This document shows, piece by piece, positions 1-7,915 of a stretch of DNA of 64,000 bases (its first letter is position 1; each line of letters starts with the position of its first letter). The notes under the pieces are model-generated. The model ran no database searches. It saw nothing but the letters and a program-made list of their open reading frames with translations, and was not told where the DNA came from. The translations under genes and the position numbers were made by a program. This DNA comes from Paenibacillus peoriae KCTC 3763 (GTDB taxonomy: Bacteria; Bacillota; Bacilli; Paenibacillales; Paenibacillaceae): positions 434,001 to 498,000 of the forward strand of contig NZ_AGFX01000041.1 in NCBI RefSeq assembly GCF_000236805.1, in the 5' to 3' direction.

Positions 1-839
1 TGTACAGAGTTTTTTATTTGCTCCTCATGAAGAGGTATCCAGCCTTCCGTTTCGGTATCATTCGCTTGTAAAAAGAAAATAACCGGAAGGTTCGTTGGGA
101 AGGTCAACTTTTGAGCAGCTTTAAAATTAGGAAATAAATGTTCGCCTTCACTTAGGATGTTGAGATTAAACATGTTTTTGAGCGTAAGAATTCTAATTTG
201 TTCTCTTGTTTGATCATCAACGGTCGGTGTAACCAGTTGGTCAGGGGCCAGTTTCATTAACAATCGGGAGAAACCTGATTTTTTGAGCAGTTTATACGTT
301 TCTGCCGGGAATGGATCATCTGTACCGCCTTGCGTTGGAACGCTGCTATCGATCCCAACAAATGCACTAACTTCGTTTTCATATTTGTTCACATAATCCA
401 GTCCGTAAATGCCTGAAATGGAGTGGGCCATGAGAATATAGCGGTCAATATGAAGACTTTGTAAAGATTCGTGAATTTCACTTACTATGTTATCGAGGGT
501 ACGTTCTTTTTCGGTAACATCACTTAGTCCATAACCAAAAGGCTCAATTACGACGACTCTGTAAAATGGGGACAGCTCATCCACTAACGGCTTATAATCC
601 AGAGCGGGTGCTGCCGTTCCAAAACCAGGTAATAGCACGACCGTTTCTTTGCCTTTTCCTTGAATCGTAACATTCATATTTTTACCGTCGACAAGTACAG
701 ACTGCCCGTAGGGGATTATTTTTGCTTGCTCCGATTTACTGCTGATTATATTGACTACAAAAACAATCGCAATAAAGAGTCCTATGGCTGCAACTAATAC
801 GCCTATGGATTTAAGCATAATCACAAGTAGTTTTTTCAT
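1..839 (-). CDS. Alpha/beta hydrolase, membrane-anchored, C-terminus cut by window edge
   Basis: The reading frame runs off the left edge, so only the first 279 residues are visible. The N-terminus (MKKLLVIMLKSIGVLVAAIG onward) is a single hydrophobic anchor of about 25 residues, followed by an extracytoplasmic alpha/beta-hydrolase fold. An oxyanion-type stretch (VLLPGFG, near residue 70) and a nucleophile elbow MAHSISG near residue 140 are present; the elbow is a variant of GHSxGG. The ATG at 837-839 follows an AGGAAAGGG site. The substrate cannot be told from sequence. The catalytic Asp/His region is probably partly outside the window. It may be the last gene before the HssRS-like pair, but the intervening 380 bases argue against one operon. 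Confidence 0.85.
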   Translation of the reverse strand, partial: MKKLLVIMLKSIGVLVAAIGLFIAIVFVVNIISSKSEQAKIIPYGQSVLVDGKNMNVTIQGKGKETVVLLPGFGTAAPALDYKPLVDELSPFYRVVVIEPFGYGLSDVTEKERTLDNIVSEIHESLQSLHIDRYILMAHSISGIYGLDYVNKYENEVSAFVGIDSSVPTQGGTDDPFPAETYKLLKKSGFSRLLMKLAPDQLVTPTVDDQTREQIRILTLKNMFNLNILSEGEHLFPNFKAAQKLTFPTNLPVIFFLQANDTETEGWIPLHEEQIKNSV

Positions 840-842
840 GAT

Positions 843-983
843 TTAAGCCCTTTCCTGTTTATTTTTTAATGAAATGACAAACTTGGAACCGGCCGCGGCT
901 GGCACTGAAAACCATTTGGCATAGCCGCCCGCTGGGATCGTAGTTGAAGATTGTGTGCCTGAATAGAGGGGGTTACGTATTCC
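843..983 (-). pseudogene. Possible C-terminal remnant of an unidentified gene
   Basis: Directly upstream of the hydrolase is an open frame of 46 codons ending at TAA 843-845, with protein-like composition (it contains SSTTIPAGGYAKWFSVPAAA) but no start codon and a stop in frame just before it. It reads like the tail of a secreted or glycine/alanine-rich protein whose front has been lost. I do not recognise the family. The rest of the gap (984-1226) shows nothing I can assign. Confidence 0.3.
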
Positions 984-1226
984 TCACTGGCGTATAAGCT
1001 GCTTGCTGCCGTAAGTTACCTCTCTTGGTTTCACTCTCGCATCTACTCCTGTCTTCATCTATATGTTGGGCTACCTTAACGAGAGCGCTAAAGACAGCAT
1101 AGCCAACCAAGATGTCCCCCTAATGACGACAATATGAACGGAATATGAACAGGCAAAAAAAGCTACGCCGTCACATGCAAGGAAGTTTTCACATGGTGGC
1201 CTAGCCTTGAGAAGGTATGAATCTAA

Positions 1227-2588
1227 TCACCCTGCTGGTGTTGTGATTGGCAAGATGACAATGAAGGTCGTTCCTCGTCCGTATTCGCTCTCGACCCGGA
1301 TGTCCCCTTGATGAAGCGATACGATCTGCTTTACAATGGCCAGTCCCATACCGCTGCCGTCATATTTCCGGCTGTGGGAACGATCGGCTTTAAAAAAGCG
1401 ATCAAATATACGCTTTTGGTCCTCCGGGAGAATACCAATGCCCGAATCGGATATGCGGACCGTCACGTTCTTGATATCCTGTTTGATGCTGACGTCAATC
1501 CTACCGCCATCCTTGGAAAATTTGATGCTATTGCCGAGGATATTGGTCCATACCTGATTTAACTGGTCATGATCGGCCGTGATTTTAACGGGCTGCAAAT
1601 CAAGCTCGAACTGAATGTTGCGAGCTGACCATTGGGGTTGAATAGCGACGATTACTCGTCTGATCTGTTCATCCAGACTGAGCGTGACGAGCCGCATCTG
1701 CGGTGACTGCGAGTCAAGAAAACTCAGCTTTAGCAGACTATCACTCATTTTGGACATTCGCGCAGCTTCAGTGATGATAATATCGAGATAACGGCTTCGT
1801 TCGTGATCCGGGAGGTCTACCTGCTTGAGCGCTATAGCATAACCGGAAATGGAAGTGAGCGGAGACTGAACTTCATGGGACACGTTTGTCACGAATTCCC
1901 TGCGCATCTGCTCAAGCTGCTGTAGATCGTGCATCATTTCTTCGAAGCTGCGAGCCAAAGTACCTAGCTCACCCTTTTGTTTAATATTAAGCTTGACGTT
2001 GAAATCTCCCGCAGCTATACGCCGGGTCGCTTCGGTCAGCTTTTTGATCGGTCTCACTAGGAACATAGCCGCAACTAGAATCAATAAGCTTCCTGCTATC
2101 AACGAATAGGTCAAAAAAGTTACAACAAACTGGATGAGAAATGAGGTGGAAGAGGGAATGATCGGCTCTACAAACATTGCTCTGGTCCCCATTTCAGTTT
2201 TTAACGGCAACCCCAAGAAGATCGTATCGAACCCATTGACTTGAACCCTTCCTCCATCCAGTACTTTCTTCACTTGTTCCATAGTCACAGGGAAAGCATC
2301 GTGTCCTGTAAGCTCTCCGTAGGATTGGAACTGATCCGTTGTTTCATAGATTCGAATGTGATAGGAATTGAGTTGCTTCATTTTACTTATAAACAACTCT
2401 GCTTCATGTAATGGCAATGTTTCGTAGATGCGGACGATGTCCTGGCCAAAATCAAGTAAGGTAACTTGCAGGTTTTCGTTTAATTTATCTTGAAATATCC
2501 AGGTTGCCGCAAAAAAAGCAATGATCGTGCCCCCGATCACGGAGACCAGAAAGGTCAGGACTACGCGTGTATATAAGGAACTGATCAT
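1227..2588 (-). CDS. Sensor histidine kinase, HssS-like
   Basis: Membrane sensor kinase of 453 residues. Transmembrane helices lie at about 9-30 and 150-177 and enclose an extracytoplasmic sensor of about 120 residues. HAMP follows at 178-230, then HisKA with phospho-acceptor His238 in NVSHEV, and HATPase_c with N box around Asn349-Asn353, G1 box DSGIG at Asp381 and G2 box GSGMGLAI near 411. Length, topology and sensor residues such as MKQLNSYHIRIYE resemble the haem-sensing kinase HssS of Firmicutes. That assignment is inference; the hrtAB exporter that HssRS normally controls is not adjacent. The start overlaps the end of the regulator gene by 4 bases (ATGA), so the two are co-translated. 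Confidence 0.9.
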   Translation of the reverse strand: MISSLYTRVVLTFLVSVIGGTIIAFFAATWIFQDKLNENLQVTLLDFGQDIVRIYETLPLHEAELFISKMKQLNSYHIRIYETTDQFQSYGELTGHDAFPVTMEQVKKVLDGGRVQVNGFDTIFLGLPLKTEMGTRAMFVEPIIPSSTSFLIQFVVTFLTYSLIAGSLLILVAAMFLVRPIKKLTEATRRIAAGDFNVKLNIKQKGELGTLARSFEEMMHDLQQLEQMRREFVTNVSHEVQSPLTSISGYAIALKQVDLPDHERSRYLDIIITEAARMSKMSDSLLKLSFLDSQSPQMRLVTLSLDEQIRRVIVAIQPQWSARNIQFELDLQPVKITADHDQLNQVWTNILGNSIKFSKDGGRIDVSIKQDIKNVTVRISDSGIGILPEDQKRIFDRFFKADRSHSRKYDGSGMGLAIVKQIVSLHQGDIRVESEYGRGTTFIVILPITTPAG

Positions 2589-3259
2589 TCCTGTACCTCA
2601 AGCCGGTAGCCAAGTCCGCGTACCGTTTCGATACGAAAATCGGAGGTAGCCGCGAAACGTTCGCGCAGGCGTTTAATATGCACGTCTATCGTTCGATCAT
2701 CACCAGCATAATTGATCCCCCAAACTTGATCGATCAATTGCTCCCGCGTATAGACTTGTCCCGGTATTCCAGCGAGTTTATACAGTAATTCGAACTCCTT
2801 GAGCGGCAAGGTGAGCGACTCCGTACCTCTCAGGACCTTATAAGTCTGCCGGTCCAGAATGACGTTGCCTAACCGGATGGTCTGCGTGGAGCCCATACGG
2901 TATCGTTTCAACAGTGTCTTGACGCGAGCCATCAACTCGAGCGGATCGAATGGCTTGGTCAAATAGTCATCTGTCCCGAGCTGGAATCCTTGCACTTTCT
3001 CCCAGGTTTCGCTTCTTGCAGTCAGCATAAGTAACGGAAGATCTGGATTGGCTCTTCGAAGTTCCTTGCATAACGCCCAGCCGTCCATGACCGGCATCAT
3101 AATATCAAGGATGACCAAATCGACAGGCGTGGAGGCATAGATGGCCAGTGCTTCCTTGCCGTCAGCGGCTTCGGCCGTTGCAAATCCGTCGTTGCGCAAA
3201 AATAAACAGACGAGTTCGCGAATGTTCGCATCGTCGTCAGCAACTAATATCGTAGGCAT
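2585..3259 (-). CDS. OmpR-family response regulator, HssR-like
   Basis: A 224-residue winged-helix response regulator. The receiver domain has the acidic pocket Asp8-Asp10, phospho-acceptor Asp52 in VILDIMMP, Thr80 and Lys102 in LTKPF. The C-terminal effector domain (about 130-222) ends with DVHIKRLRERF and ETVRGLGYRLE, typical of OmpR/PhoB-type DNA binding. Length and the DDRTIDVHIKRLR segment are close to HssR. It is transcribed first and the kinase follows with a 4-base overlap. Target genes are unknown; no hrtAB-type permease is in the window. Confidence 0.92.
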   Translation of the reverse strand: MPTILVADDDANIRELVCLFLRNDGFATAEAADGKEALAIYASTPVDLVILDIMMPVMDGWALCKELRRANPDLPLLMLTARSETWEKVQGFQLGTDDYLTKPFDPLELMARVKTLLKRYRMGSTQTIRLGNVILDRQTYKVLRGTESLTLPLKEFELLYKLAGIPGQVYTREQLIDQVWGINYAGDDRTIDVHIKRLRERFAATSDFRIETVRGLGYRLEVQE

Positions 3260-3431
3260 TCGTATCCTCTTTTCCTAAAAAAATAATTCTTCGTTTGTGC
3301 AAGAGCGAAGAATGTCTACATATGCTACCTCATTGGTTGAATACATGCAACGGTATTGATGTAAGAAATGATCTCTTTAAGTTGTTATTGGCCCGCCCGG
3401 GCGCAGTCCAGATCGCATCCACGGCAGTACA

Positions 3432-3724
3432 GATAATTACAGACCGGAATTTAACCGGGAAGATTCGCTTGTCATTCCAGTGGTGGATGGATCGCGTTCG
3501 TTGCGAGCTGGTCGGGACTGCGCTCAAGCACGTTTGGGTTCGTCCCGGACCGTATGCCGCTGAACGGAAGAGTATGATACCCTGTGGGCAAAAGGCTATT
3601 TCCTCTGGTCTTTACTGTTCATGGCAATCATAATGCAACAGAATATTCCGATCCGGGTTATGTGTATTTGGGCAATCTCCTGGCCAGCCGTGGCTACATT
3701 ATGATCTGCAAGTTTGGAAGGTGA
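3432..3724 (+). pseudogene. Decayed N-terminal part of an alpha/beta hydrolase (lipase/acetylxylan-esterase-like)
   Basis: Two plus-strand frames join into a recognisable hydrolase N-terminus. Frame one reads NREDSLVIPVVDGS; after a frameshift near 3490, frame two reads FVASWSGLRSS, then MPLNGRV, a TGA where this family has Trp, YPVGKRLFPLVFTVHGNHN and SDPGYVYLGNLLASRGYI, and stops at 3722-3724. The HGNH oxyanion motif and the SDPGY..YLG..LASRGY block are typical of large secreted alpha/beta hydrolases in Paenibacillus and Bacillus. The rest of the catalytic domain is missing, so this is a dead fragment with at least one frameshift, one nonsense codon and a truncation. Confidence 0.75.
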
Positions 3725-3793
3725 TTTTGGATTTACTCCAATCATAAGCTTTTTTTCTATTCGGTAAGTTCCATGATATGAGCATAAGATCAT

Positions 3794-4213
3794 TTATTTC
3801 GTAGCAAGTTTTCTTCCATTTAGAGTCACTTTATCCTTCTTATTAAAAAGGTTCAATTCAATAGGTCCTCTACCATGTAACCACAGCAGTTCATCGAATA
3901 AAAATGTCAGTCCATCCTTAGCGCGTAAGCGTTCGATGATCTCCGTGACAACTTGCATAACCTCCCCTTGTATTCCCTCTGCCAGTTGCAAACCTCCGCT
4001 CTCTCCATCCAGATAAAGATGCGTATGATATGATTGCTTCACCTTCTTCACGTGGCGCAGACACAGTATGCCATTTTCAAGGTAAAAGAAATATTGACGG
4101 TCATAAAGAACCCCTTCACATATTTCATACATATAAGGTGAATCATACGGCCCCTGAACCATGGATACCCGTTCCAATCCCATTACCGATTCCAGCATAA
4201 ATACCCGCTCCAT
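3794..4213 (-). CDS. Hypothetical protein, 139 residues
   Basis: No family recognised. It is soluble, with no signal peptide or membrane segment, mixed alpha/beta in composition, and has a distinctive DELLWLHGRGPIELNLFNKK near the C-terminus. The ATG at 4213 has no clear ribosome binding site. An ATG five codons in (4198) sits after GGAGCGGG and may be the real start, giving 134 residues. It stands alone between the decayed hydrolase and the small HTH genes. Confidence 0.6.
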   Translation of the reverse strand: MERVFMLESVMGLERVSMVQGPYDSPYMYEICEGVLYDRQYFFYLENGILCLRHVKKVKQSYHTHLYLDGESGGLQLAEGIQGEVMQVVTEIIERLRAKDGLTFLFDELLWLHGRGPIELNLFNKKDKVTLNGRKLATK

Positions 4214-4327
4214 TCGTTAGCTTATTTTTTTCAGGAGAATATTAATCGAAGTTGTAAGCATTATTATTTATGGCATTTATCTGTCCCTTCTTCTATTGAT
4301 AGCTGTTAGATGTCTGTGCAATATTTA

Positions 4328-4362
4328 TTGCTAATTTTAAAATGTTTTGATACGATGAGCAT
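4328..4362 (+). repeat. Promoter-proximal direct repeat, copy 1
   Basis: The segment beginning TTGCTAATTTTAAAATGTTT recurs at 4793-4829 with few changes (TTGCTAATTTTAAAACATTT, then TGATAC.ATGA.GCAT in both). Each copy lies roughly 110-190 bases upstream of one of two related HTH genes, so promoter and gene appear to have been duplicated together. Confidence 0.7.
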
Positions 4363-4514
4363 ATTACCATAACGTTTATAAAGCATATTTCAGTAAATTA
4401 AAAGCACACTACAATGTTACTTTTGTTAATCCCAATATACATCCAGTGATGTGTATTGTCAATACTTTGATATCAATTTTGAACACTATAGAGTGCATTC
4501 GGCTGGAGGAAAAT

Positions 4515-4727
4515 ATGATAAAGATTCATCTTTCCCGTATTATGGGTGAAAAACGAGTAAATATTGCCGAGCTTTCCCGCATGACTGGGTTACATAGAAA
4601 CGGAATTACTAAACTTTACAATGAAGAAACAGACGGTGTGAAATTTGATACGCTAGATAAAATTTGTAAAGCTCTAGACTGCCATGTTCAAGATGTAATC
4701 GAGTATGTAGAGGATGATGCAGACTAG
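4515..4727 (+). CDS. Small Cro/C1-type HTH transcriptional regulator (HTH_26)
   Basis: A 70-residue protein that is almost entirely a helix-turn-helix of the Cro/C1 (XRE, HTH_26) type: MGEKRVNIAELSRMTGLHRN is the first two helices and KFDTLDKICKALDCHVQDVI the last two, followed by an acidic tail. The ATG at 4515 follows GGAGGA at 4505-4510; a longer frame from 4446 lacks a binding site. It should bind DNA as a dimer. Its neighbour 200 bases downstream is a paralogue with the same architecture and a related upstream region. Target unknown; autoregulation is plausible. Confidence 0.85.
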   Translation: MIKIHLSRIMGEKRVNIAELSRMTGLHRNGITKLYNEETDGVKFDTLDKICKALDCHVQDVIEYVEDDAD

Positions 4728-4773
4728 ATCCCTTCCGTTTATTTAACCCCTCCTCACGCATTAATTGTTTAAG

Positions 4774-4800
4774 ATTAGCAACATAGTGACTGTTGCTAAT
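4774..4800. promoter_or_regulatory. Perfect 10-base inverted repeat between the two HTH genes
   Basis: ATTAGCAACA and TGTTGCTAAT flank a 7-base loop, and TTTT follows. It could be a weak terminator for the first HTH gene, or an operator for the second, since its right arm runs into the duplicated promoter repeat at 4793. The first gene's repeat lacks the left arm. Confidence 0.5.
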
Positions 4801-4829
4801 TTTAAAACATTTTGATACTATGAAGGCAT
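4793..4829 (+). repeat. Promoter-proximal direct repeat, copy 2
   Basis: Second copy of the element at 4328-4362, differing mainly in AAAACAT for AAAATGT. Its left end overlaps the right arm of the 10-base inverted repeat at 4774-4800. Confidence 0.7.
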
Positions 4830-4830
4830 C

Positions 4831-4915
4831 AACTTAGTTTACTTATACTCTTGTTAACTAGATTACTTATTTACAAATATACACTTCTATCCTATACATG
4901 TCAACTAGTTTACTT
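4831..4915 (+). promoter_or_regulatory. Three direct repeats AACTAGTTTACTT, candidate operator
   Basis: AACTTAGTTTACTT at 4831, AACTAGATTACTT at 4856 and AACTAGTTTACTT at 4903 lie in the leader of the second HTH gene. Their same-strand orientation and near identity suggest a regulator-binding array, most simply for one of the two adjacent small regulators. They are absent from the leader of the first HTH gene. Confidence 0.5.
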
Positions 4916-4937
4916 GATTACTTTTGGAGGAATTGTT

Positions 4938-5159
4938 GTGATTAGATTTTCTCTTGATAAAATTATGAAGGATCGTGGACTCGAACAAAAAGATATTGTT
5001 TCTATTACGGGAATTAATCGAAATACGGTTAAAGCTTTGGCCTCCAACGCAAACGCCCGAATTGACTTTCCAACCTTGAATACACTTTGTAGAACCCTTG
5101 GCGTACTCCCTGGTGAACTAATCGAATACTTGCCAGAAGACGACGAAGAGAGCCGTTAA
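4938..5159 (+). CDS. Small Cro/C1-type HTH transcriptional regulator, paralogue of the preceding one
   Basis: A 73-residue HTH_26-type protein: KIMKDRGLEQKDIVSITGIN, then NRNTVKALASN as recognition helix, then FPTLNTLCRTLGVLPGELIEYL and an acidic end (PEDDEESR). The most likely start is GTG at 4938, placed 7 bases after GGAGG at 4926-4930. An upstream ATG frame exists but would read through the operator-like repeats. Architecture and even the acidic tail match the 4515 gene, so the pair arose by duplication. It is closed by a strong terminator whose stem overlaps the stop codon. Confidence 0.85.
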   Translation: MIRFSLDKIMKDRGLEQKDIVSITGINRNTVKALASNANARIDFPTLNTLCRTLGVLPGELIEYLPEDDEESR

Positions 5160-5183
5160 CATGCTTACGGCTCTCTGTTCTTT
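5148..5183 (+). terminator. Rho-independent terminator of the second HTH gene
   Basis: GAGAGCCGT (5148-5156) pairs perfectly with ACGGCTCTC (5167-5175), followed by a T-rich run TGTTCTTT. The stem begins inside the last codons of the gene. Confidence 0.85.
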
Positions 5184-5326
5184 ATATAATATTCAAAATA
5201 CTTTTTTGAATATCTTCTACTCAATTTAATTAGACCGTCGGCAATCCCTTCCTATTAGCAATTTCAAATAAACTCTTCCCTTGTATGATAATATTAAATA
5301 AAGCATTAGGATTACGTTACTCCATC

Positions 5327-5506
5327 TTAAACCAGATACATTTTATTCGTTACGATCAAGATCACATCCATATCTGTTCCCTTAGTCAAACCAACGCTAA
5401 CATATGACATGGGTTTAAAAACAGCTCCCCATTCCAACCCACTATGATTACTTTTACAATCTCTCCTAGAAAAATAGCAATCTTGGGATTTTGTATCGAG
5501 CTTCAA
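5327..5506 (-). pseudogene. Possible small ORF or remnant after the terminal immunity gene
   Basis: An open frame ending at 5327 encodes protein-like sequence including SNHSGLEWGAVFKPMSYVSV and TDMDVILIVTNKMYLV. The only possible start here is TTG at 5504-5506, without a clear binding site, and the frame stays open back into the preceding gene in another phase. It may be the remains of another immunity or toxin tail of the Rhs locus. The rest of the 5184-5326 gap shows nothing. Confidence 0.25.
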
Positions 5507-5517
5507 TACTATTAATT

Positions 5518-5892
5518 TTAATCGCTCAAGAGTTCCTGATTCATTCTTTTAATTTCTTTTAGAAACAAATCAATTCTATCCAAATCTATGACCGTTTTAT
5601 CAATACCAGCTACAAAAAACAGCTTAAGCCAAAAAGCATCTTCTTGAGCATAATTGTTAATTGCCTGTTCAATATTTTCTTCTGTTAATGACTTCACAAT
5701 AATATCTGGTGGCGATGCAGGAATAAAATTAATATTCTCTCTGGCCATATAACTGATTAGATTTTTTGGAGTACATACAACCATAGAAATATTAGCCTCA
5801 TCTTCAAGTTCAATAAATACATCTATATTATCATTCTCAATATCTTCTATCTGAGAAAGTGGGGTTGGATAAACAATTTTTTTTATTCTCAT
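5518..5892 (-). CDS. Probable immunity protein of a displaced Rhs toxin tail
   Basis: A 124-residue acidic soluble protein (MRIKKIVYPTPLSQIEDIEN start) with no signal or membrane segment. It starts at ATG 5892 after GAGGAGG, 10 bases past the stop of a toxin-tail-like gene. Small acidic cytosolic protein immediately downstream of a toxin tail is the usual layout of polymorphic-toxin immunity genes, and this is the basis of the call; I do not recognise the family itself. It is the most distal cassette member of the locus starting at 18980. Confidence 0.6.
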   Translation of the reverse strand: MRIKKIVYPTPLSQIEDIENDNIDVFIELEDEANISMVVCTPKNLISYMARENINFIPASPPDIIVKSLTEENIEQAINNYAQEDAFWLKLFFVAGIDKTVIDLDRIDLFLKEIKRMNQELLSD

Positions 5893-5902
5893 TTGGACCT
5901 CC

Positions 5903-6214
5903 TCATTTACCGTAAACTTTGTATAAAATATTAATAACTGTTTGTTCGTTAGCCTTATTAGCCTTAGCCAAGATGGTCATTTGACCATTATTCATTTTGA
6001 AAAATACTCTTGCTCCTTCTTTCCCCCTTAAGTAATTAATATCTCTTGTTAAATTTTTCGTTCCAATTCCCGGATTAACATTCCCCTTAAGGAATTTAGC
6101 CACAAGCTCATCTGACTCTTTTTGAATTACTGGATTCTTGCCCATTTGTTGAGCTGCTTTTACCAATCCTGTTGTCTTGACTGGTCCATAGCTGGCCAGA
6201 CAAATCATACACAT
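5903..6214 (-). CDS. Displaced Rhs C-terminal toxin domain (RelE/ParE-like fold suspected)
   Basis: A basic 103-residue protein. The last 75 residues (KESDELVAKFLKGNVNPGIG, then LRGKEGARVFFKMNNGQMTI, then ANEQTVINILYKVYGK) look like a small RelE/ParE-type RNase fold as found at the ends of WapA/Rhs proteins; that fold call is from memory of such tails and is inference. The N-terminal 25 residues have no role of their own and the upstream DNA carries a broken YD-repeat fragment, so this is a tail detached from its Rhs carrier. The putative immunity gene follows directly. Confidence 0.6.
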   Translation of the reverse strand: MCMICLASYGPVKTTGLVKAAQQMGKNPVIQKESDELVAKFLKGNVNPGIGTKNLTRDINYLRGKEGARVFFKMNNGQMTILAKANKANEQTVINILYKVYGK

Positions 6215-6235
6215 AAACGTACGTGATCTTCGACG

Positions 6236-6327
6236 TTACACCTTCGTCAGACGGCTGGAATCATGCGTGTAAGCGGCGTTTTTCATGCCGAATACTTTAC
6301 AACACATGAAGTAAGTACCAGACTAAA
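6236..6327 (-). pseudogene. Fragment of an Rhs/YD core
   Basis: A short open frame reads CCKVFGMKNAAYTHDSSRL then TKV and stop. The KVFGMKNAAY phrase matches KILGMKNADYK in the better preserved Rhs fragment at 9396-9535, where it follows a YD repeat. It marks the former junction between an Rhs core and the toxin tail at 5903-6214. Confidence 0.55.
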
Positions 6328-6361
6328 AGAACTTACCCGCAATGAAGGACTCATAGTCTTA

Positions 6362-6398
6362 AGAAAAACCACAATACGAAACTATATCGCATTGTGGT
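6362..6398 (-). terminator. Rho-independent terminator after the 6415 gene
   Basis: Read on the minus strand, ACCACAATGCG and CGTATTGTGGT pair around a 9-base loop and are followed by TTTTTCTT. It lies 17 bases after the stop of the membrane protein gene and separates it from the Rhs fragment further on. Confidence 0.8.
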
Positions 6399-6414
6399 CA
6401 CATGATTTAAAGTC

Positions 6415-7068
6415 CTACTTTATTATCTGCGTAGTACCCGCTTTTACATCGATTAGAAAAACTCTGGGATCCATATTGTAATCTCCCACAATCCCTTCTT
6501 CCAATGTAGACAACTCGTATTGATTTGGTACTTTTGTTGGTTTTAAAATTCCCCAAGCCCAATTATCTCCTTCACCACCTGAATAACCACTATTTTCTCT
6601 TCTAATTAAAATAGGGATATTCTTTTCTACTCCTGTTGAAATATTTTTCAAATGCAATTGTTCCCTGCTATTCCTCTGGAAAGGATTAATTAAATCTATA
6701 CGGTATTCATATTTTTGATCTGATGTTAATCGGACAGGATCACTATCAACATTATCATATAACCATCCTCGAGTAGGAGTACCCTCCACCAACTGATAAG
6801 AAAAAAAGAGTAATGTTGCCATCAGTAGCACCGATACTATATATTTCATTCTGCTAAATGGTGCCCATCCTTGCTTGATATACGTTAGAGATATCAACAA
6901 AATGATAATGGATGGAATTCCGCATACTATTAATATCACTGTCTCTATTAAATCTTGTCCTCGCTGAAATCCTCCAGTTGATCCTAAAATAAACCAGATT
7001 AAGGCTGCGATATTCACAAAAATAGGTACCATCCATATTATTTTGAACCAAACAGGCATTTTAATCAT
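6415..7068 (-). CDS. Membrane protein with extracytoplasmic domain, possible immunity protein
   Basis: A 217-residue protein with three hydrophobic helices at about 7-29, 41-65 and 75-92, then a hydrophilic domain of about 120 residues (from WLYDNVDSDP onward). The ATG at 7068 follows GGGGGGAG. I do not recognise the family. Its place among displaced toxin and immunity genes of the Rhs locus, on the same strand, suggests a membrane-located immunity role, but no toxin tail is left directly upstream. It has its own terminator. Confidence 0.65.
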   Translation of the reverse strand: MIKMPVWFKIIWMVPIFVNIAALIWFILGSTGGFQRGQDLIETVILIVCGIPSIIILLISLTYIKQGWAPFSRMKYIVSVLLMATLLFFSYQLVEGTPTRGWLYDNVDSDPVRLTSDQKYEYRIDLINPFQRNSREQLHLKNISTGVEKNIPILIRRENSGYSGGEGDNWAWGILKPTKVPNQYELSTLEEGIVGDYNMDPRVFLIDVKAGTTQIIK

Positions 7069-7158
7069 TTGCTCCCCCCTGCCTATGTTTTCATTATTTT
7101 TTACATATGGCGGATTGTCAAGCCAAGTGTTACAAGACTTATAGAATTATACGGGGAC

Positions 7159-7203
7159 GCAAAAAAGCACCTGAAATCACCATAAAGGTTTTCAAGTGCT
7201 TTA
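7159..7203. terminator. Bidirectional hairpin upstream of the 6415 gene
   Basis: AAAGCACCTGAAA pairs with TTTTCAAGTGCTTT around a loop near 7180, with A-runs on the left and T-runs on the right. It probably ends transcripts arriving from the immunity gene at 7361. The remaining 7204-7360 stretch shows nothing recognisable. Confidence 0.6.
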
Positions 7204-7360
7204 AAAGTTTGTTTTAAGTTGCTCGGGCAGTTATCCTTTGCAGCTTTGATTATGACATAAAGACTCGTTGACAACTGCTTATTGCTAGAATAAGCGAGAA
7301 TTAGCCTCGTTTGTCTTTTAATAATACCTCTTCTCGAAAAACGAAAATTTTCATCTTTTC

Positions 7361-7915
7361 TTATTTTTTGGTTGCAGGAAAATTATTCTTGATTGGTGGA
7401 GTATAATCCCAACTTATCAATTTAATATGGTATTTATCAAGTAATTCATCTGCGAGGATTATCCCAGTATTAGCTCCTATACTGTCTCTTTCAATAAACA
7501 GAGCATCAGGAAAGTAATGCTCATACTCTCCAGGATCGTCCAAATCACCCATATAGTAATTTGCATTTCCTGGACTATAGTATATTTCCTTTGTGTCATC
7601 GACTTTTAGTAACGTTATTCTTTCATTTCCACTAGCTAATCTTTCCTTCCACTTGCGATATTTGCCGCGACCTTCATCTGAACCAATGCCATCATATTCG
7701 CATATTAACGTATCTTTAATAACCTTTCGTTGCCCATTAATTTCATATTCCAAACGAAATGGAAATTTCCCATATGTTATTTCAGGGCGTGGAGGATTGG
7801 GCTCTAATTGAATCCCTATTAATATTAGAAGCCAAGGTAAAGCAATATACACTATGATTGCAAATACCAATAACAACGGAATGCTTATCAATAACAATGT
7901 TTTTTTCATTTTCAT
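7361..7915 (-). CDS. Membrane-anchored immunity protein paired with a lipase-like toxin tail
   Basis: A 184-residue protein with an N-terminal membrane anchor (about residues 5-37, LLLISIPLLLVFAIIVYIAL) and a polar domain of about 145 residues expected outside the cytoplasm. Its ATG overlaps the stop of the preceding toxin-tail gene by 4 bases (ATGA), and GGAGGCGGG lies inside that gene. Tight coupling to a phospholipase-like tail and an extracytoplasmic location fit an immunity protein against a membrane-attacking effector. The family name is unknown to me, so the role is inferred. Confidence 0.65.
   Translation of the reverse strand: MKMKKTLLLISIPLLLVFAIIVYIALPWLLILIGIQLEPNPPRPEITYGKFPFRLEYEINGQRKVIKDTLICEYDGIGSDEGRGKYRKWKERLASGNERITLLKVDDTKEIYYSPGNANYYMGDLDDPGEYEHYFPDALFIERDSIGANTGIILADELLDKYHIKLISWDYTPPIKNNFPATKK

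Noticed and set aside
3295-3633. 112-codon plus-strand frame
   Set aside because: The coding signal there is in two other frames (hydrolase relic). This frame contains no recognisable protein.
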